Notes under the pieces: generated by a model
The model's input: the letters and a program-made list of their open reading frames with translations, nothing else
Databases searched by the model: none
Told to the model about the DNA's origin: nothing
Origin: Nocardiopsis suaedae
Lineage (GTDB): Bacteria > Actinomycetota > Actinomycetes > Streptosporangiales > Streptosporangiaceae
DNA: 64,000 bases
Direction: 5' to 3'
Assembly (NCBI RefSeq): GCF_027706745.1
Contig: NZ_JAQFWP010000027.1
Location: 16,994-80,993, forward strand
Shown: piece after piece, positions 35,727-44,432 of the stretch
Numbering within the stretch: the first letter of the stretch is position 1
How the letters are laid out: every line of letters starts with the position of its first letter
Made by a program: the position numbers and the translations under genes

Positions 35727-36082
35727 CGATCGACCTCCGCTCGGATTCGAACCTCGTTCGGTTTCCCTATTGTGCCGGTCCGCTGGAGGCGGGTCACGCC
35801 CGGACCCGGAGGGGCGCCGCGCGGGCGGGCGGTGCGGAGGCGGGCGCTCGCCGAAAAAGGGATTCGGCGCGCACTGAATTTCGGTCGATGTCCGTGGCGA
35901 AAAAGGGCGCGGTGATAATGTCCGTGTGGCGGATGCGCCCGCGGAACCCGAGGTCGGACGCCCTTGCGGTCGGCGCGCCCGGGGATCCCTTTCCTCTTCG
36001 CGTGGATTCCCCTGTCCGCCCTTCGTGTCCGTTCCTCGTGCCTGCTCTCGTTTCACGCGTCTTCGAAAGGATCGGAGGAATC
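35727..36082. other. rpfB upstream region
   Basis: These 356 bp separate the divergent CoA transferase and rpfB. A GATAAT -10-like hexamer at 35914-35919, in an AT-richer patch (GCGAAAAAGGGCGCGGTGAT), is the best rpfB promoter candidate and would give a leader of about 160 nt. I looked for a c-di-AMP (ydaO) riboswitch, frequent upstream of rpf genes, and could not recognise its conserved core. Confidence 0.5.
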
Positions 36083-37270
36083 GTGCGCAAACCACCTTCG
36101 CGGCCGGGCCGGCGGGGTCGGGGCGGCCGGAGGCGGGCCCACCGCGCGCCGACGCCGCGCCCCGCCCGCGTCCTGCCGCCCCGCTGGGCCGTCGCGATCG
36201 GGGCGGGGGCCGCGGCGCTGCTGCTGGCGGGAGGCGGGACCGCCTACGCGATGGACAAGCAGGTCCTGCTGGACGTCGACGGCCGGGAACGCGTGGTGCA
36301 CACCTACGCCGCCACCGTCGGGGAGGTCCTGGACGCCGCCGGGGTGCGCCTGAAGGAGAACGACGCGGTGGCGCCGGGGCTCGGCGAGGAGGTCGGCCGA
36401 GGAGGGGCCGTCGTGGTGCGTTCGGCCAGGGAGCTGACCGTGGCCATCGACGGGGAGGAGCCGGAGGCGCACCGGGTGACGGCCCTGACGGTGGGCGAGG
36501 CCCTGGACCAGATCGGGCTGTCGGCAGAGCCGCTGGAGCTGTCCGAGGAGCGGTCGGCGCCCATCCCGGAGGAGGGGCTGGAGGTCACCGGGGAGAGGGC
36601 GCGCGGGATGGTCATCCTGCGCGACCGCGTCCGCACGGAGGTCGCCACCACGGAGGCCGTGGTCGGGGACGTGCTGGCGGAGAACGGGATCGACGTCGGC
36701 GCCCACGACATCGTCGAACCGGAGGTGGACCGGCCCGCCGAGGAGGGGGCGGTGATCCGGGTGGTGGAGGCTCTGGGGGAGCCGGAGACCGAGGAGGTCG
36801 CCATCGAGGCCGAGACGGAGGAGCGCGAGACCGACGAGCTGGAGAAGGGGGAGGAGCGCACGGTCCGCGAGGCGGAGGACGGGGTGAAGGAGGTGACCGT
36901 GCTCCCGGTCCTCGAGGAGGGCGAGGAGGCCGAGCGGGTGCTGGAAGAGCAGGTCGTCGAGGAGCCCGTCGACGGGGTCGTGGAGGTGGGCACGGCCGAG
37001 CCCGGGCAGGCGGGGTCGGCGGGCGGCCTGAACTGGTCGGCGCTGGCGCAGTGCGAGTCGGGCGGCGACCCGTCGGCGGTGAACGCGGCGGGCGGGTACT
37101 ACGGGCTGTACCAGTTCTCGCCGTCCACCTGGCGGTCGGCCGGGGGGACGGGCTCCCCGGCGGAGGCGTCGGCGAGCGAGCAGACGATGCGGGCGCAGAA
37201 GCTGTACGAGATGGTCGGCGGGAACTGGCGGAGCCAGTGGCCGGAATGCGGCCGCCACCTGTTCGACTGA
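36083..37270 (+). CDS. rpfB: Resuscitation-promoting factor RpfB
   Basis: This 395-residue wall-lytic enzyme has a basic N-terminus and a membrane helix at about residues 34-56. Three DUF348 repeats start near [30 protein letters not shown] and [17 protein letters not shown]5 domain follows, rich in Glu and Val, and then a C-terminal Rpf transglycosylase domain with the catalytic Glu in [10 protein letters not shown]. Rpf proteins cleave peptidoglycan glycan strands and promote exit from dormancy. GTG 36083 follows GGAGGAA. It precedes rsmA as in other actinomycetes. Confidence 0.95.
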   Translation: MRKPPSRPGRRGRGGRRRAHRAPTPRPARVLPPRWAVAIGAGAAALLLAGGGTAYAMDKQVLLDVDGRERVVHTYAATVGEVLDAAGVRLKENDAVAPGLGEEVGRGGAVVVRSARELTVAIDGEEPEAHRVTALTVGEALDQIGLSAEPLELSEERSAPIPEEGLEVTGERARGMVILRDRVRTEVATTEAVVGDVLAENGIDVGAHDIVEPEVDRPAEEGAVIRVVEALGEPETEEVAIEAETEERETDELEKGEERTVREAEDGVKEVTVLPVLEEGEEAERVLEEQVVEEPVDGVVEVGTAEPGQAGSAGGLNWSALAQCESGGDPSAVNAAGGYYGLYQFSPSTWRSAGGTGSPAEASASEQTMRAQKLYEMVGGNWRSQWPECGRHLFD

Positions 37271-37394
37271 GGGCGTGCGCGGCGGCGCGGAGGGGGTTCC
37301 GGTCCGGAGGCGGCCGGGCGGCCTGGCCCACGAGCGGGCCCCGTACCCCGCTCGTCCGACCCCGGTCGCCCCCGCCGCCTGGCAAAATGTCCGG

Positions 37395-38282
37395 GTGACC
37401 GACTCCGAAAGCTCCCAGAGCGCCGACGGCGCCCGCCTGCTCACCCCCGCCGACGTGCGGCGGCTCGCCGACCGGTTCGGCGTGCGGCCCACCAAGACCC
37501 TCGGGCAGAACTTCGTGATCGACGGCGGGACCGTGCGCCGCATCGTCCGGGTGTCCGGGGTCGGGGCCGGGGACACCGTGCTGGAGGTGGGTCCCGGACT
37601 GGGGTCGCTCACGCTGGCCCTGCTGCCGCACGTGGCCGGGGTGACCGCGGTGGAGGTCGACCCGGTGCTGGCCGACGCGCTGCCGGGGACCGTCGCCGAG
37701 CACGCGCCGGACCTGGCCGGCCGGCTGCGGGTGGTCGCCGCCGACGCGATGCGGATCACCGAGGTGCCCGGCCCCGAGCCGACGGCGCTGGTGGCGAACC
37801 TGCCCTACAACGTGGCGGTCCCGGTGGTCCTGCACCTGCTGGAGCTGCTGCCGTCGCTGCGCCGCGGCCTGGTGATGGTCCAGGCCGAGGTCGCCGACCG
37901 CCTGGCGGCCGCGCCGGGCGGCCGGACCTACGGGGTGCCGTCGGCGAAGGCGGCCTGGTACGCCGACGTGCGCCGGGCGGGGGCGGTGGGGCGGAACGTG
38001 TTCTGGCCCGCGCCGAACGTGGACTCGGGGCTGGTGTCGCTGGAGCGCAGGGACGCGCCGGTGGCGGACGTGGACCGGCGGGAGGTCTTCGCCGTGATCG
38101 ACGCGGCGTTCGCCCAGCGCCGCAAGACCCTGCGGGCGGCCCTGTCGTCGTGGGCGGGTTCGCCCGCGCGCGCGGAGGAGGCACTGCGGGCGGCGGGTGT
38201 CGACCCGACGGCGCGGGGCGAGGCCTTGGGAATCGAGGAGTTCGCCAGGATCGCCGAGCACGCCCCGCCCAAGGAGGTCTGA
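37395..38282 (+). CDS. rsmA: 16S rRNA dimethyladenosine transferase
   Basis: This 295-residue KsgA/RsmA enzyme dimethylates A1518 and A1519 of 16S rRNA. Signatures are [10 protein letters not shown], the SAM motif [20 protein letters not shown] and the catalytic [14 protein letters not shown] 37395 is the start that keeps the family N-terminus. In the canonical gene order ispE follows directly, but here a kinase gene on the other strand intervenes. Confidence 0.95.
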   Translation: MTDSESSQSADGARLLTPADVRRLADRFGVRPTKTLGQNFVIDGGTVRRIVRVSGVGAGDTVLEVGPGLGSLTLALLPHVAGVTAVEVDPVLADALPGTVAEHAPDLAGRLRVVAADAMRITEVPGPEPTALVANLPYNVAVPVVLHLLELLPSLRRGLVMVQAEVADRLAAAPGGRTYGVPSAKAAWYADVRRAGAVGRNVFWPAPNVDSGLVSLERRDAPVADVDRREVFAVIDAAFAQRRKTLRAALSSWAGSPARAEEALRAAGVDPTARGEALGIEEFARIAEHAPPKEV

Positions 38283-38812
38283 ACAGACCGGCGGAGGTCT
38301 CGGGAGCCGGTCCCGGACGCATCGCCGCCGCCCGCCGCCGCCCGCCACGAGTGTGTGGTCACCGCGCAGGGGGCGACGGCTGAGCAGGTGTCCCTTCGCG
38401 CGGCCCTGGCCGGGTAGCGGAGTCATGGGGGTGTGGTTGCGGTGGCATCCCCACCGCGCGTCGCGTGGGTCGCGTGGCCGGGCGGGCCCACCCCGCCCCG
38501 ACAGGGCCTCGGCCTCCTGCGCGCGGGGCGACGGACCGGGTCCGCGCGTCTTCCGGCGGTCCGCCGTCTGCCAGGTCTCCTGGTGCGGAAGCGAGACGAA
38601 GAGGGACTACGACGACGGGGGGTCGGCGCCCCGTGCGGCAGCGCTGTCGCTCGTCAGGCGTGCGCATGGTCGCCGCTCTCTTCCTCGCGCCCCTGCGGCC
38701 CGGCGCCCGACCGGGATCCGTCAGAGGGGTACCTGCCGGTCCGCCGGAGGGGGATCGGGCATGGTGGGCCCCGGCGCCCGGCCACTGGGGCGCGGCCGTC
38801 GGCGTCTGGGCC
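38283..38812. other. 530-bp gap between rsmA and the kinase gene
   Basis: Several frames are open through this very GC-rich stretch, but none shows a ribosome site plus domain-like composition. A hairpin at 38439-38457 (GCGGTGG/CCACCGC, 5-base loop) is a possible terminator between the convergent genes. Nothing else is supportable. Confidence 0.45.
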
Positions 38813-40807
38813 TCAGTCGGACTCGGTGAACTCCTCGATGGGGAGTTCCGCTTCGCCGCCGCGGTCGTTGCTGGTCAGCATCAGGACGCCGTCGCGCACC
38901 CGCTCCGCGTCGGGGACGGTGAACACCAGCTCGCCGCGGGCGCTCTCGCCCGGGGCCACCGGGTCCCACAGCGGGGCCTCCGCCTCCAGGTCCGACGGGC
39001 GTTCGGCCACCACGTCGCCCAGTCCCGGTGCGCTCAGGCGCTGGCGCCGGTGGTCGAGCCGCACCGGCTCGTCGCCGCCGTTGAACAGCTCCAGCTCGAA
39101 CACGCAGTAGGTGCCGTTCTCCACCCGCAGGTGCCGCCCGTCGACCCGGTCGGAACAGCGGTAGCCCTGCGCCGTGAACGCCGACAGGCCGTCGTCGGCC
39201 ACCCCGGGGTCGCCCGGGTCCGGGGCCCGCGCGCCGGTGTCGTCGGCGCCGTCCGCTCCGTCTCCGCTTCCCGGCTCCTTCTGCGCGCCTTCGCCGCCGT
39301 TCTGCTCCTGGCCGCCGTCCGCGGCCGCGTCGGCGTCGTCCCGGCCGCCCCACGGCACCGGCAGTCCGGATCCGCTGAGCAGGGTCAGCACCGCCACCAG
39401 CAGCACCACCAGGAGCACCGCCACCGCGGCGGTGATCGCGACCCACTTCATCCTGCGCTTGGCGGGCTGCAGCGGGCGGTGCGGCGGGGGCGGGGCCGGG
39501 GGCACGTACGGCTGCGCCTGCTGCTCCTGCGGGGGCAGCGGGATCGGCCCCGTCTGCTGCGGCCCGGGCGGCCCCTGCGGGGGCATCGGCCCGCCGTGCT
39601 GGCCGAACTGGCCGGTCTGCCCGGCGGGTGCCTGCTGGGCCACCCCGGCCGGGCGCTGCATCGGCTGGCTGGTGTGCGGCCCCGGCGGAGGAGGCGGTGG
39701 GCCCTGGGGGCCGTTGGGCGGAGCCCCGTGCGGCCCGTGCGCGGGACCGCCCGGCGGCGGGTACGGCCCCGGCGGCGGGCCCTGCGGCGGGCCGTGGGGG
39801 ACCATGTTGGTCATGTTCGGGTTGGGGCCCGGGTGCGGGGGCATGGGCGGCCCGGGCGGCGGCATAGGCGGCAGGTTGGGCCGCCACGACTGGTGCAGCG
39901 CGTGGCTCACCATGTCGTTGGGGTCGTTGGCGCTGTCGCCGCCGGTGTCCTCGCCCCCGGCCAGCTCCAGCAGGAGGTCCTGCGCCTTGGGGCGGCGCTC
40001 GGGCTCCTTGGCCAGCGCGCGGGCCACCAGGCGGTCCAGCGGGCTGTCGAGGTCGCCGATCTGCGGCTCGGCGAAGAGCACCCGCTTTCCGAGCGTCATC
40101 GCGTCGCCGTTGCCGAACGGGTGCGTGCCGTTGCCCGCGAACGCGACCAGGCACCCCCAGGCGAAGATGTCGGCGGCGGTGGTCACCTTCTCCTCGAGCA
40201 GCTGCTCGGGCGCCATCCACCCCGGGCTGCCCATGACGATGCCCGTCTGGGTGTGGTTGGTGGAGGTGTTGATGGCCCGCGCGATGCCGAAGTCGATCAC
40301 CCGGGGGCCGGACAGCGACAGCAGCACGTTGGCCGGCTTGAGGTCGCGGTGGACCAGCCCCGCCCTGTGGATGGCGGCCAGCGCCGCGGCCACCCCGAGG
40401 GCGAAGCCGTGCAGCGTGCTGGAGTCCAGCGACCCGTGCTGGGAGATGTGCTCGGCCAGCGCGGTCCCGGAGATGTACTCGGTGACCATGTACGGCCGGT
40501 TCTCGAAGGTGCCGTGGTCCAGCACCTTGGCCGTGCAGAAGGAGGCGACCCGGCGGGCGTTCTCCATCTCGTCGTGGAACCGGGCCCGGGTGGCCTCGTC
40601 GAAGGCCAGCTCCGGGCGGATCACCTTGATCGCGACCTGGGCACCCTTCTCAGGGGCGCGGCCCAGGTAGACCGTGCCCATCCCCCCGCTGCCCAGCCGT
40701 CCGGCCAGCACGTAGGGACCGATGGTCGCCGGATCTCCGGCGGCCAGCGGTTCAAGGTCCTTTGGGAGCCCATCCGACGGCAAGCGACCCTCCCCGACGG
40801 TGTCCAC
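38813..40807 (-). CDS. Membrane Ser/Thr protein kinase with extracellular sensor domain
   Basis: This 664-residue Hanks-type kinase has a P-loop GSGGMGTVY at about residues 39-47, catalytic Lys61 in VAIKV, HRDLKPANVL and DFGIAR, and an activation loop with several Thr. A Pro/Gly/Gln-rich linker of about 170 residues leads to a membrane helix (WVAITAAVAVLLVVLLVAVL, about 455-478). Beyond it are an acidic linker and a roughly 130-residue outer domain with two Cys, resembling DUF4352-type beta sandwiches. It has no PASTA repeats, so its ligand differs from PknB. The start is GTG 40807. It interrupts the conserved rsmA-ispE order. Confidence 0.9.
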   Translation of the reverse strand: MDTVGEGRLPSDGLPKDLEPLAAGDPATIGPYVLAGRLGSGGMGTVYLGRAPEKGAQVAIKVIRPELAFDEATRARFHDEMENARRVASFCTAKVLDHGTFENRPYMVTEYISGTALAEHISQHGSLDSSTLHGFALGVAAALAAIHRAGLVHRDLKPANVLLSLSGPRVIDFGIARAINTSTNHTQTGIVMGSPGWMAPEQLLEEKVTTAADIFAWGCLVAFAGNGTHPFGNGDAMTLGKRVLFAEPQIGDLDSPLDRLVARALAKEPERRPKAQDLLLELAGGEDTGGDSANDPNDMVSHALHQSWRPNLPPMPPPGPPMPPHPGPNPNMTNMVPHGPPQGPPPGPYPPPGGPAHGPHGAPPNGPQGPPPPPPGPHTSQPMQRPAGVAQQAPAGQTGQFGQHGGPMPPQGPPGPQQTGPIPLPPQEQQAQPYVPPAPPPPHRPLQPAKRRMKWVAITAAVAVLLVVLLVAVLTLLSGSGLPVPWGGRDDADAAADGGQEQNGGEGAQKEPGSGDGADGADDTGARAPDPGDPGVADDGLSAFTAQGYRCSDRVDGRHLRVENGTYCVFELELFNGGDEPVRLDHRRQRLSAPGLGDVVAERPSDLEAEAPLWDPVAPGESARGELVFTVPDAERVRDGVLMLTSNDRGGEAELPIEEFTESD

Positions 40808-41014
40808 ACTCCGTCTGGCCCCAAGGTAGCGGGGATCGCGGCCCTATACCCACCCGCGCAGGCCAAAGCGGCCCAGAGCGGAACACTCCGGGTGACCGGT
40901 GCGGAAGGGATCGGTGAGGAGCCGCCCCCGTGTCCAGGGCGCATGCGGGGCGTGCGCGGCCTCGCTTCGGCGTCCGGGCTCACTGGCAGGGGGTTCCTCT
41001 ATGATCTAGGGCTC

Positions 41015-41977
41015 ATGACCACTGTTACCGCCGTGACCGTACGGGCGCCCGCGAAGGTCAACCTGCTACTGGCGGTGGGGCCGGTGCGCGAGGATGGATA
41101 CCACGATCTCGTGAACGTATTCCACGCTGTCTCACTGTGCGACGAGGTTACCGTCCGCGGGGCCGACTCGGGCCGGGCAGGGGCCGGTGAAGCGGTGATC
41201 GACGTGCGCGCGGCGGCCGGAGGGCTGGACGCGCACTTGGCGGAGGTCCCCCGCGACGGGAGCAACCTGGCCGCCCGCGCCGCCCGCCTGGTGGCCCGCG
41301 AAGCGGGACTGCCCGAGGAGCGGGCGCGGGTGCGCATCCGCATCGACAAGGCGATCCCGGTCGCCGGGGGAATGGCCGGGGGCAGTGCCGACGCGGCCGC
41401 CGCCCTGCTGGCCTGCGACGCGCTGTTCGGCGCGGGCCTGGACGAGGCGACCCTGCGGGCGCTGGCCGCCGAACTCGGCAGCGACGTCCCCTTCCCCCTG
41501 CTGGGCGGCACCGCGGTCGGCACCGGCCGGGGCGAGGTCCTGGAGCCGGTCCCGGCGCGGGGCCGCTTCCACTGGGTGTTCGCCCTGTCCGAGCGCGGCC
41601 TGTCCACCCCCGCGGTGTTCGGCGAGTACGACCGCCTCCGCCCGGACGCGCCTCAGCCGCACGGAGACGCGGCGCTGACGGCGGCCCTGGGCTCCGGTGA
41701 CCCCTCGGCGCTCGCGGCGGCCCTGCGCAACGATCTGGAGCCCGCGGCGCTGTCCCTGCGCCCCGACCTCGCCCGGACCCTGGAGGCGGGCCGCGAGGCG
41801 GGCGCCCTGGCGGGCATCGTCTCCGGCTCGGGCCCCACCTGCGCGTTCCTGGCGCCCGACGCGGACGGTGCCGCCGGGATCGCCGAGGCCCTGGAGAAGT
41901 CCGGGGCGTGCGAGCGCGCCCTCACCGCCTACGGCGACGTTCCCGGGGCGCGGGCCGTCACGCCCTCGACCCCCTAG
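41015..41977 (+). CDS. ispE: 4-diphosphocytidyl-2-C-methyl-D-erythritol kinase
   Basis: This 320-residue GHMP kinase of the MEP isoprenoid pathway phosphorylates CDP-methylerythritol. Signatures are VRAPAKVNLLLAVG at the start, GYHDLVNVFHAVSL, the ATP-binding loop PVAGGMAGGSADAAA near residue 113, and GSGPTCAFL near the C-terminus. ATG 41015 is chosen because the upstream open frame has no family similarity. Its TAG stop (41975-41977) lies inside the left CTAG flank of a MITE-like element. Confidence 0.95.
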   Translation: MTTVTAVTVRAPAKVNLLLAVGPVREDGYHDLVNVFHAVSLCDEVTVRGADSGRAGAGEAVIDVRAAAGGLDAHLAEVPRDGSNLAARAARLVAREAGLPEERARVRIRIDKAIPVAGGMAGGSADAAAALLACDALFGAGLDEATLRALAAELGSDVPFPLLGGTAVGTGRGEVLEPVPARGRFHWVFALSERGLSTPAVFGEYDRLRPDAPQPHGDAALTAALGSGDPSALAAALRNDLEPAALSLRPDLARTLEAGREAGALAGIVSGSGPTCAFLAPDADGAAGIAEALEKSGACERALTAYGDVPGARAVTPSTP

Positions 41978-42139
41978 GGCGTGTTTCTCGGAGGCTTTTC
42001 GATCAGCGAGCGGCCGTCCCGGGCGGCGCTCGCAAGACGGGGCGCGAAGTTCATCCTGGTTGGCTGCTCGAGCGTCCCGGCGCAGCGAGCGTCGTCCTGG
42101 TGGTCGCGAGCCGAAAATGATCCGAGAAACACGCCCTAG
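41974..42139. mobile_element. MITE-like element inserted at overlapping ispE/soxR stop codons
   Basis: A 158-bp segment is bounded by perfect 15-bp terminal inverted repeats (GGCGTGTTTCTCGGA at 41978 and its complement ending at 42135) and flanked on both sides by CTAG, the likely 4-bp target duplication. Weaker complementarity continues inward (TTTTCG near both ends). It encodes nothing. Both neighbouring genes use the CTAG copies as stop codons. IS5-group elements often duplicate CTAG-like targets, so a non-autonomous IS5-type derivative is the best guess. Confidence 0.82.
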
Positions 42140-42597
42140 AGCCCGCCCTCGCGTGCGGGCTTCAGCCCCGGGGCCCCGGGCCCCTGGGACGCCAGGACGT
42201 CGTCGTGGTTGTTCAGGTGGCAGTCCTTCAGCGACAGGCACCCGCACCCGATGCAGGAGGTCAGGCGGTCCCTGAGGCGCTGCAGCGCGTCGATGCGCGC
42301 CTCCAGCTCGTTCCGCCACTCCTCGGACAGGCGCGCCCAGTCGCTCACCGTGGGCGTGCGGTTGTCGGGGAGCGTGGTGAGCGCCTCCTGGATCTGCCCG
42401 AGCGACAGCCCGACCCGCTGGGCCGTGGAGATGAACGCCAGGCGCCGCAGCGTGTTCCGGTGGTACCGGCGCTGGTTGCCCGAGGTCCTCTCCGAGTGGA
42501 TGAGCCCCCGTTCCTCGTAGAAGCGGAGCGTCGTGCGGGCGATCCCGCTGCGTTCCGACACCTGGCCGATGGTGAGCCTGACCGGCAAGTGGGCCAT
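42136..42597 (-). CDS. soxR: Redox-sensitive MerR-family activator SoxR
   Basis: This 153-residue protein has a MerR winged-helix (LTIGQVSERSGIARTTLRFYEERGLI), a dimerisation helix, and the [2Fe-2S] cluster motif CIGCGCLSLKDC at about residues 115-126. SoxR is activated by oxidation of that cluster by redox-cycling compounds. Its start faces the transketolase genes across a consensus SoxR site. The C-terminal tail of about 25 residues is typical of actinobacterial SoxR. Its TAG stop is provided by the right CTAG flank of the MITE. Confidence 0.95.
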   Translation of the reverse strand: MAHLPVRLTIGQVSERSGIARTTLRFYEERGLIHSERTSGNQRRYHRNTLRRLAFISTAQRVGLSLGQIQEALTTLPDNRTPTVSDWARLSEEWRNELEARIDALQRLRDRLTSCIGCGCLSLKDCHLNNHDDVLASQGPGAPGLKPAREGGL

Positions 42598-42636
42598 GTC
42601 ACATCCCCTCTCCGCGACGGCGGCGTCCGCGGACGG

Positions 42637-42667
42637 TTGACCTCAAGTTAACTCGAGCTTACAGACT
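42637..42667 (+). promoter_or_regulatory. SoxR-type promoter driving the transketolase genes
   Basis: A TTGACC -35 box (42637-42642) is followed by CCTCAAGTTAACTCGAGC (42641-42658), almost identical to the E. coli soxS operator half-sites around a TTAA centre. A -10-like CAGACT lies at 42662-42667 after the long 19-bp spacer characteristic of MerR-family promoters. Transcription would start at about 42674, exactly at the transketolase ATG, predicting a leaderless mRNA. Confidence 0.82.
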
Positions 42668-42673
42668 AGCGCC

Positions 42674-43366
42674 ATGACGACGACGGCACTCAGCCGGTAC
42701 GCCGACCTCCCCGCGCTGGTCGGCCTCATGACCGGTGACGAAAAGCACCGCGCGGCCGCCGAGTCCACGCTGGACGTGCTCTGGGTCCTCTACGACCGCG
42801 TCCTGCGGGTCTCGCCGGAGACCGCCGACCACCCCGACCGCGACCGCTTCCTGCTCTCCAAGGGCCACGGCCCCGCCGCCTACTACGCCGTGCTCGCCGC
42901 CAAGGGCTTCCTGAGCGTCGCCGACCTGCGCTCCTGGACCCGGTTCGACTCCCCGCTGGGCCACCACCCCGACCGGGTGCTGGTCCCCGGCGCCGAGATC
43001 GGCAGCGGCTCGCTGGGCCACGGCCTGGGCCTGGCCGTCGGCACCGCCCTCGGCCTGCGCGCCCAGGGCCGCACCGAACCCCGCGTGGTGGTGCTGGTCG
43101 GCGACGCCGAACTCGACGAGGGCAGCAACCACGAGGCCATCGCCGCCGCCGCGCGGCTGGGCCTGGGGGCGGTCACCGCCGTGGTGATCGACAACCGCTC
43201 GGCCACCCACGGCTGGCCCGGCGGCATCGCCGCCCGCTTCGAGCGGGAGGGGTGGTCCGCGCAGACCGTGTGGGGGCGCGACCACGACGCGCTGGCCGAC
43301 GCCTTCTCGGTCCGCGACCCCCGCACCCCCCACGCCGTGATCGCCCGCGTCCAGCCCAAGGAGTGA
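42674..43366 (+). CDS. Transketolase, N-terminal subunit
   Basis: This 230-residue protein is the thiamine-diphosphate-binding half of a split transketolase: FLLSKGHGPAAYYAVLA, GSLGHGLGLAVGTALGLR, the Mg-ThDP motif GDAELDEGSNHEA near residue 125, and DNRSATHGWP. With the partner encoded downstream it would transfer two-carbon ketol units between sugar phosphates. No ribosome site precedes ATG 42674, in agreement with the predicted transcription start at the same base. The gene faces soxR, implying redox-stress control. Confidence 0.9.
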   Translation: MTTTALSRYADLPALVGLMTGDEKHRAAAESTLDVLWVLYDRVLRVSPETADHPDRDRFLLSKGHGPAAYYAVLAAKGFLSVADLRSWTRFDSPLGHHPDRVLVPGAEIGSGSLGHGLGLAVGTALGLRAQGRTEPRVVVLVGDAELDEGSNHEAIAAAARLGLGAVTAVVIDNRSATHGWPGGIAARFEREGWSAQTVWGRDHDALADAFSVRDPRTPHAVIARVQPKE

Positions 43367-43371
43367 TCCCC

Positions 43372-44325
43372 GTGACCGCGACCGCCACCGAGACCCGCCC
43401 GGCCCCCGCCGTCACCCCGCAGCCGATGCGCGACGCCTTCGCCCGCGCCGTCACCGAGTCCATGGCCGCCGACCCGCGCCTGACCGTGGTCCTCGCCGAC
43501 ATCTCCACCGACCGCTTCGCCGCCGCCGCGGCCCGCCACCCCGGCCGGGTCGTCAACGTCGGCATCCGCGAGCAGCTCCAGATCGGCGTCGCCGGGGGCC
43601 TGGCCCTGTCCGGCCAGCGCCCGGTCGTGCACACCTTCTCCTCGTTCCTCGTGGAGCGCCCCTTCGAGCAGGTCAAGCTCGACCTGGGCCACCAGGGGGC
43701 GGGGGCCGTGCTGGCCGGGATCGGCGCCTCCTACGACTACGCCGGCGCCGGGCGCACCCACATGGCCCCCGGCGACGTCGCCCTGCTGGACACGCTGCCC
43801 GGCTGGACCGTGCACGTGCCCGGCCACGCCGACGAGGCCGACCGCCTGGTCCGCGCCGCGCTCCCCGGCGACGACCGGGTCTACGTCCGCCTCAGCGAGT
43901 TCGGCAACGCCGCCCCGCGCCCGGTCGGCTCCGGCCTGGTCCCGGTGCGCACCGGATCGCCCCGCGCGGCCGGGGTGGTGGTCGCCGTCGGTCCGATGCT
44001 GGACCGGGTGCTCGCCGCGACCGAGGGCCTGGACGTCACGGTGGCCTACACCGCGACCCCGCGCCCCTTCGACCGCGCCGGGCTGAACCGCCTGGTCGCC
44101 TCCGTCGGCGGCGCCGACGTCCTGACGGTCGAGCCCTACCTGGCCGGGACCTCGGCGCACGAGGTCGCCGTCGCCCTGGAGGACCGGCGCCACCGCCAGC
44201 GCGCGCTCGGTGTCTCCCGCGAGGCCGAGCTGCGCAAGTACGGCACCCCGGAGGAGCACGACCGCGCCCACGGCCTGGACACCGAGGGCATCGCGCGCTC
44301 GGCGCGCGACTTCTTCCTGGTCTGA
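43372..44325 (+). CDS. Transketolase, C-terminal subunit
   Basis: This 317-residue partner subunit has the pyrimidine-binding domain (VNVGIREQLQIGVAGGLALSG, with the catalytic Glu in REQ) and the transketolase C-terminal domain (VLTVEPYLAGTSAHEVA). It starts at GTG 43372, five bases past the stop codon of the N-terminal half, so stoichiometric translation is likely. Split transketolases are known in archaea and many bacteria. A DXS-like or dihydroxyacetone-synthase-like specificity cannot be excluded by eye. Confidence 0.9.
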   Translation: MTATATETRPAPAVTPQPMRDAFARAVTESMAADPRLTVVLADISTDRFAAAAARHPGRVVNVGIREQLQIGVAGGLALSGQRPVVHTFSSFLVERPFEQVKLDLGHQGAGAVLAGIGASYDYAGAGRTHMAPGDVALLDTLPGWTVHVPGHADEADRLVRAALPGDDRVYVRLSEFGNAAPRPVGSGLVPVRTGSPRAAGVVVAVGPMLDRVLAATEGLDVTVAYTATPRPFDRAGLNRLVASVGGADVLTVEPYLAGTSAHEVAVALEDRRHRQRALGVSREAELRKYGTPEEHDRAHGLDTEGIARSARDFFLV

Positions 44326-44432
44326 GCACCCCTATGGCGCGCGCGACGGGGCGGGCACCGGGCCCGTCGAGGACGGCCCGGTGCCCGAGGCGTGTCATTC
44401 CAGTGGGGGACAGCCCACAGAATGGGAAGACG

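Noticed and set aside
35727..36082. Possible c-di-AMP riboswitch before rpfB
   Set aside because: The location is right by analogy, but I could not recognise the conserved ydaO core or its pairing.
38465..41014. Long plus-strand frame running into ispE
   Set aside because: It is antisense to the Ser/Thr kinase and has no domain character; the ispE family starts at 41015.
41978..42135. Reading the ispE-soxR inverted repeat as a long terminator
   Set aside because: The arms are separated by about 128 bp and flanked by CTAG duplications, which fits an inserted element better.
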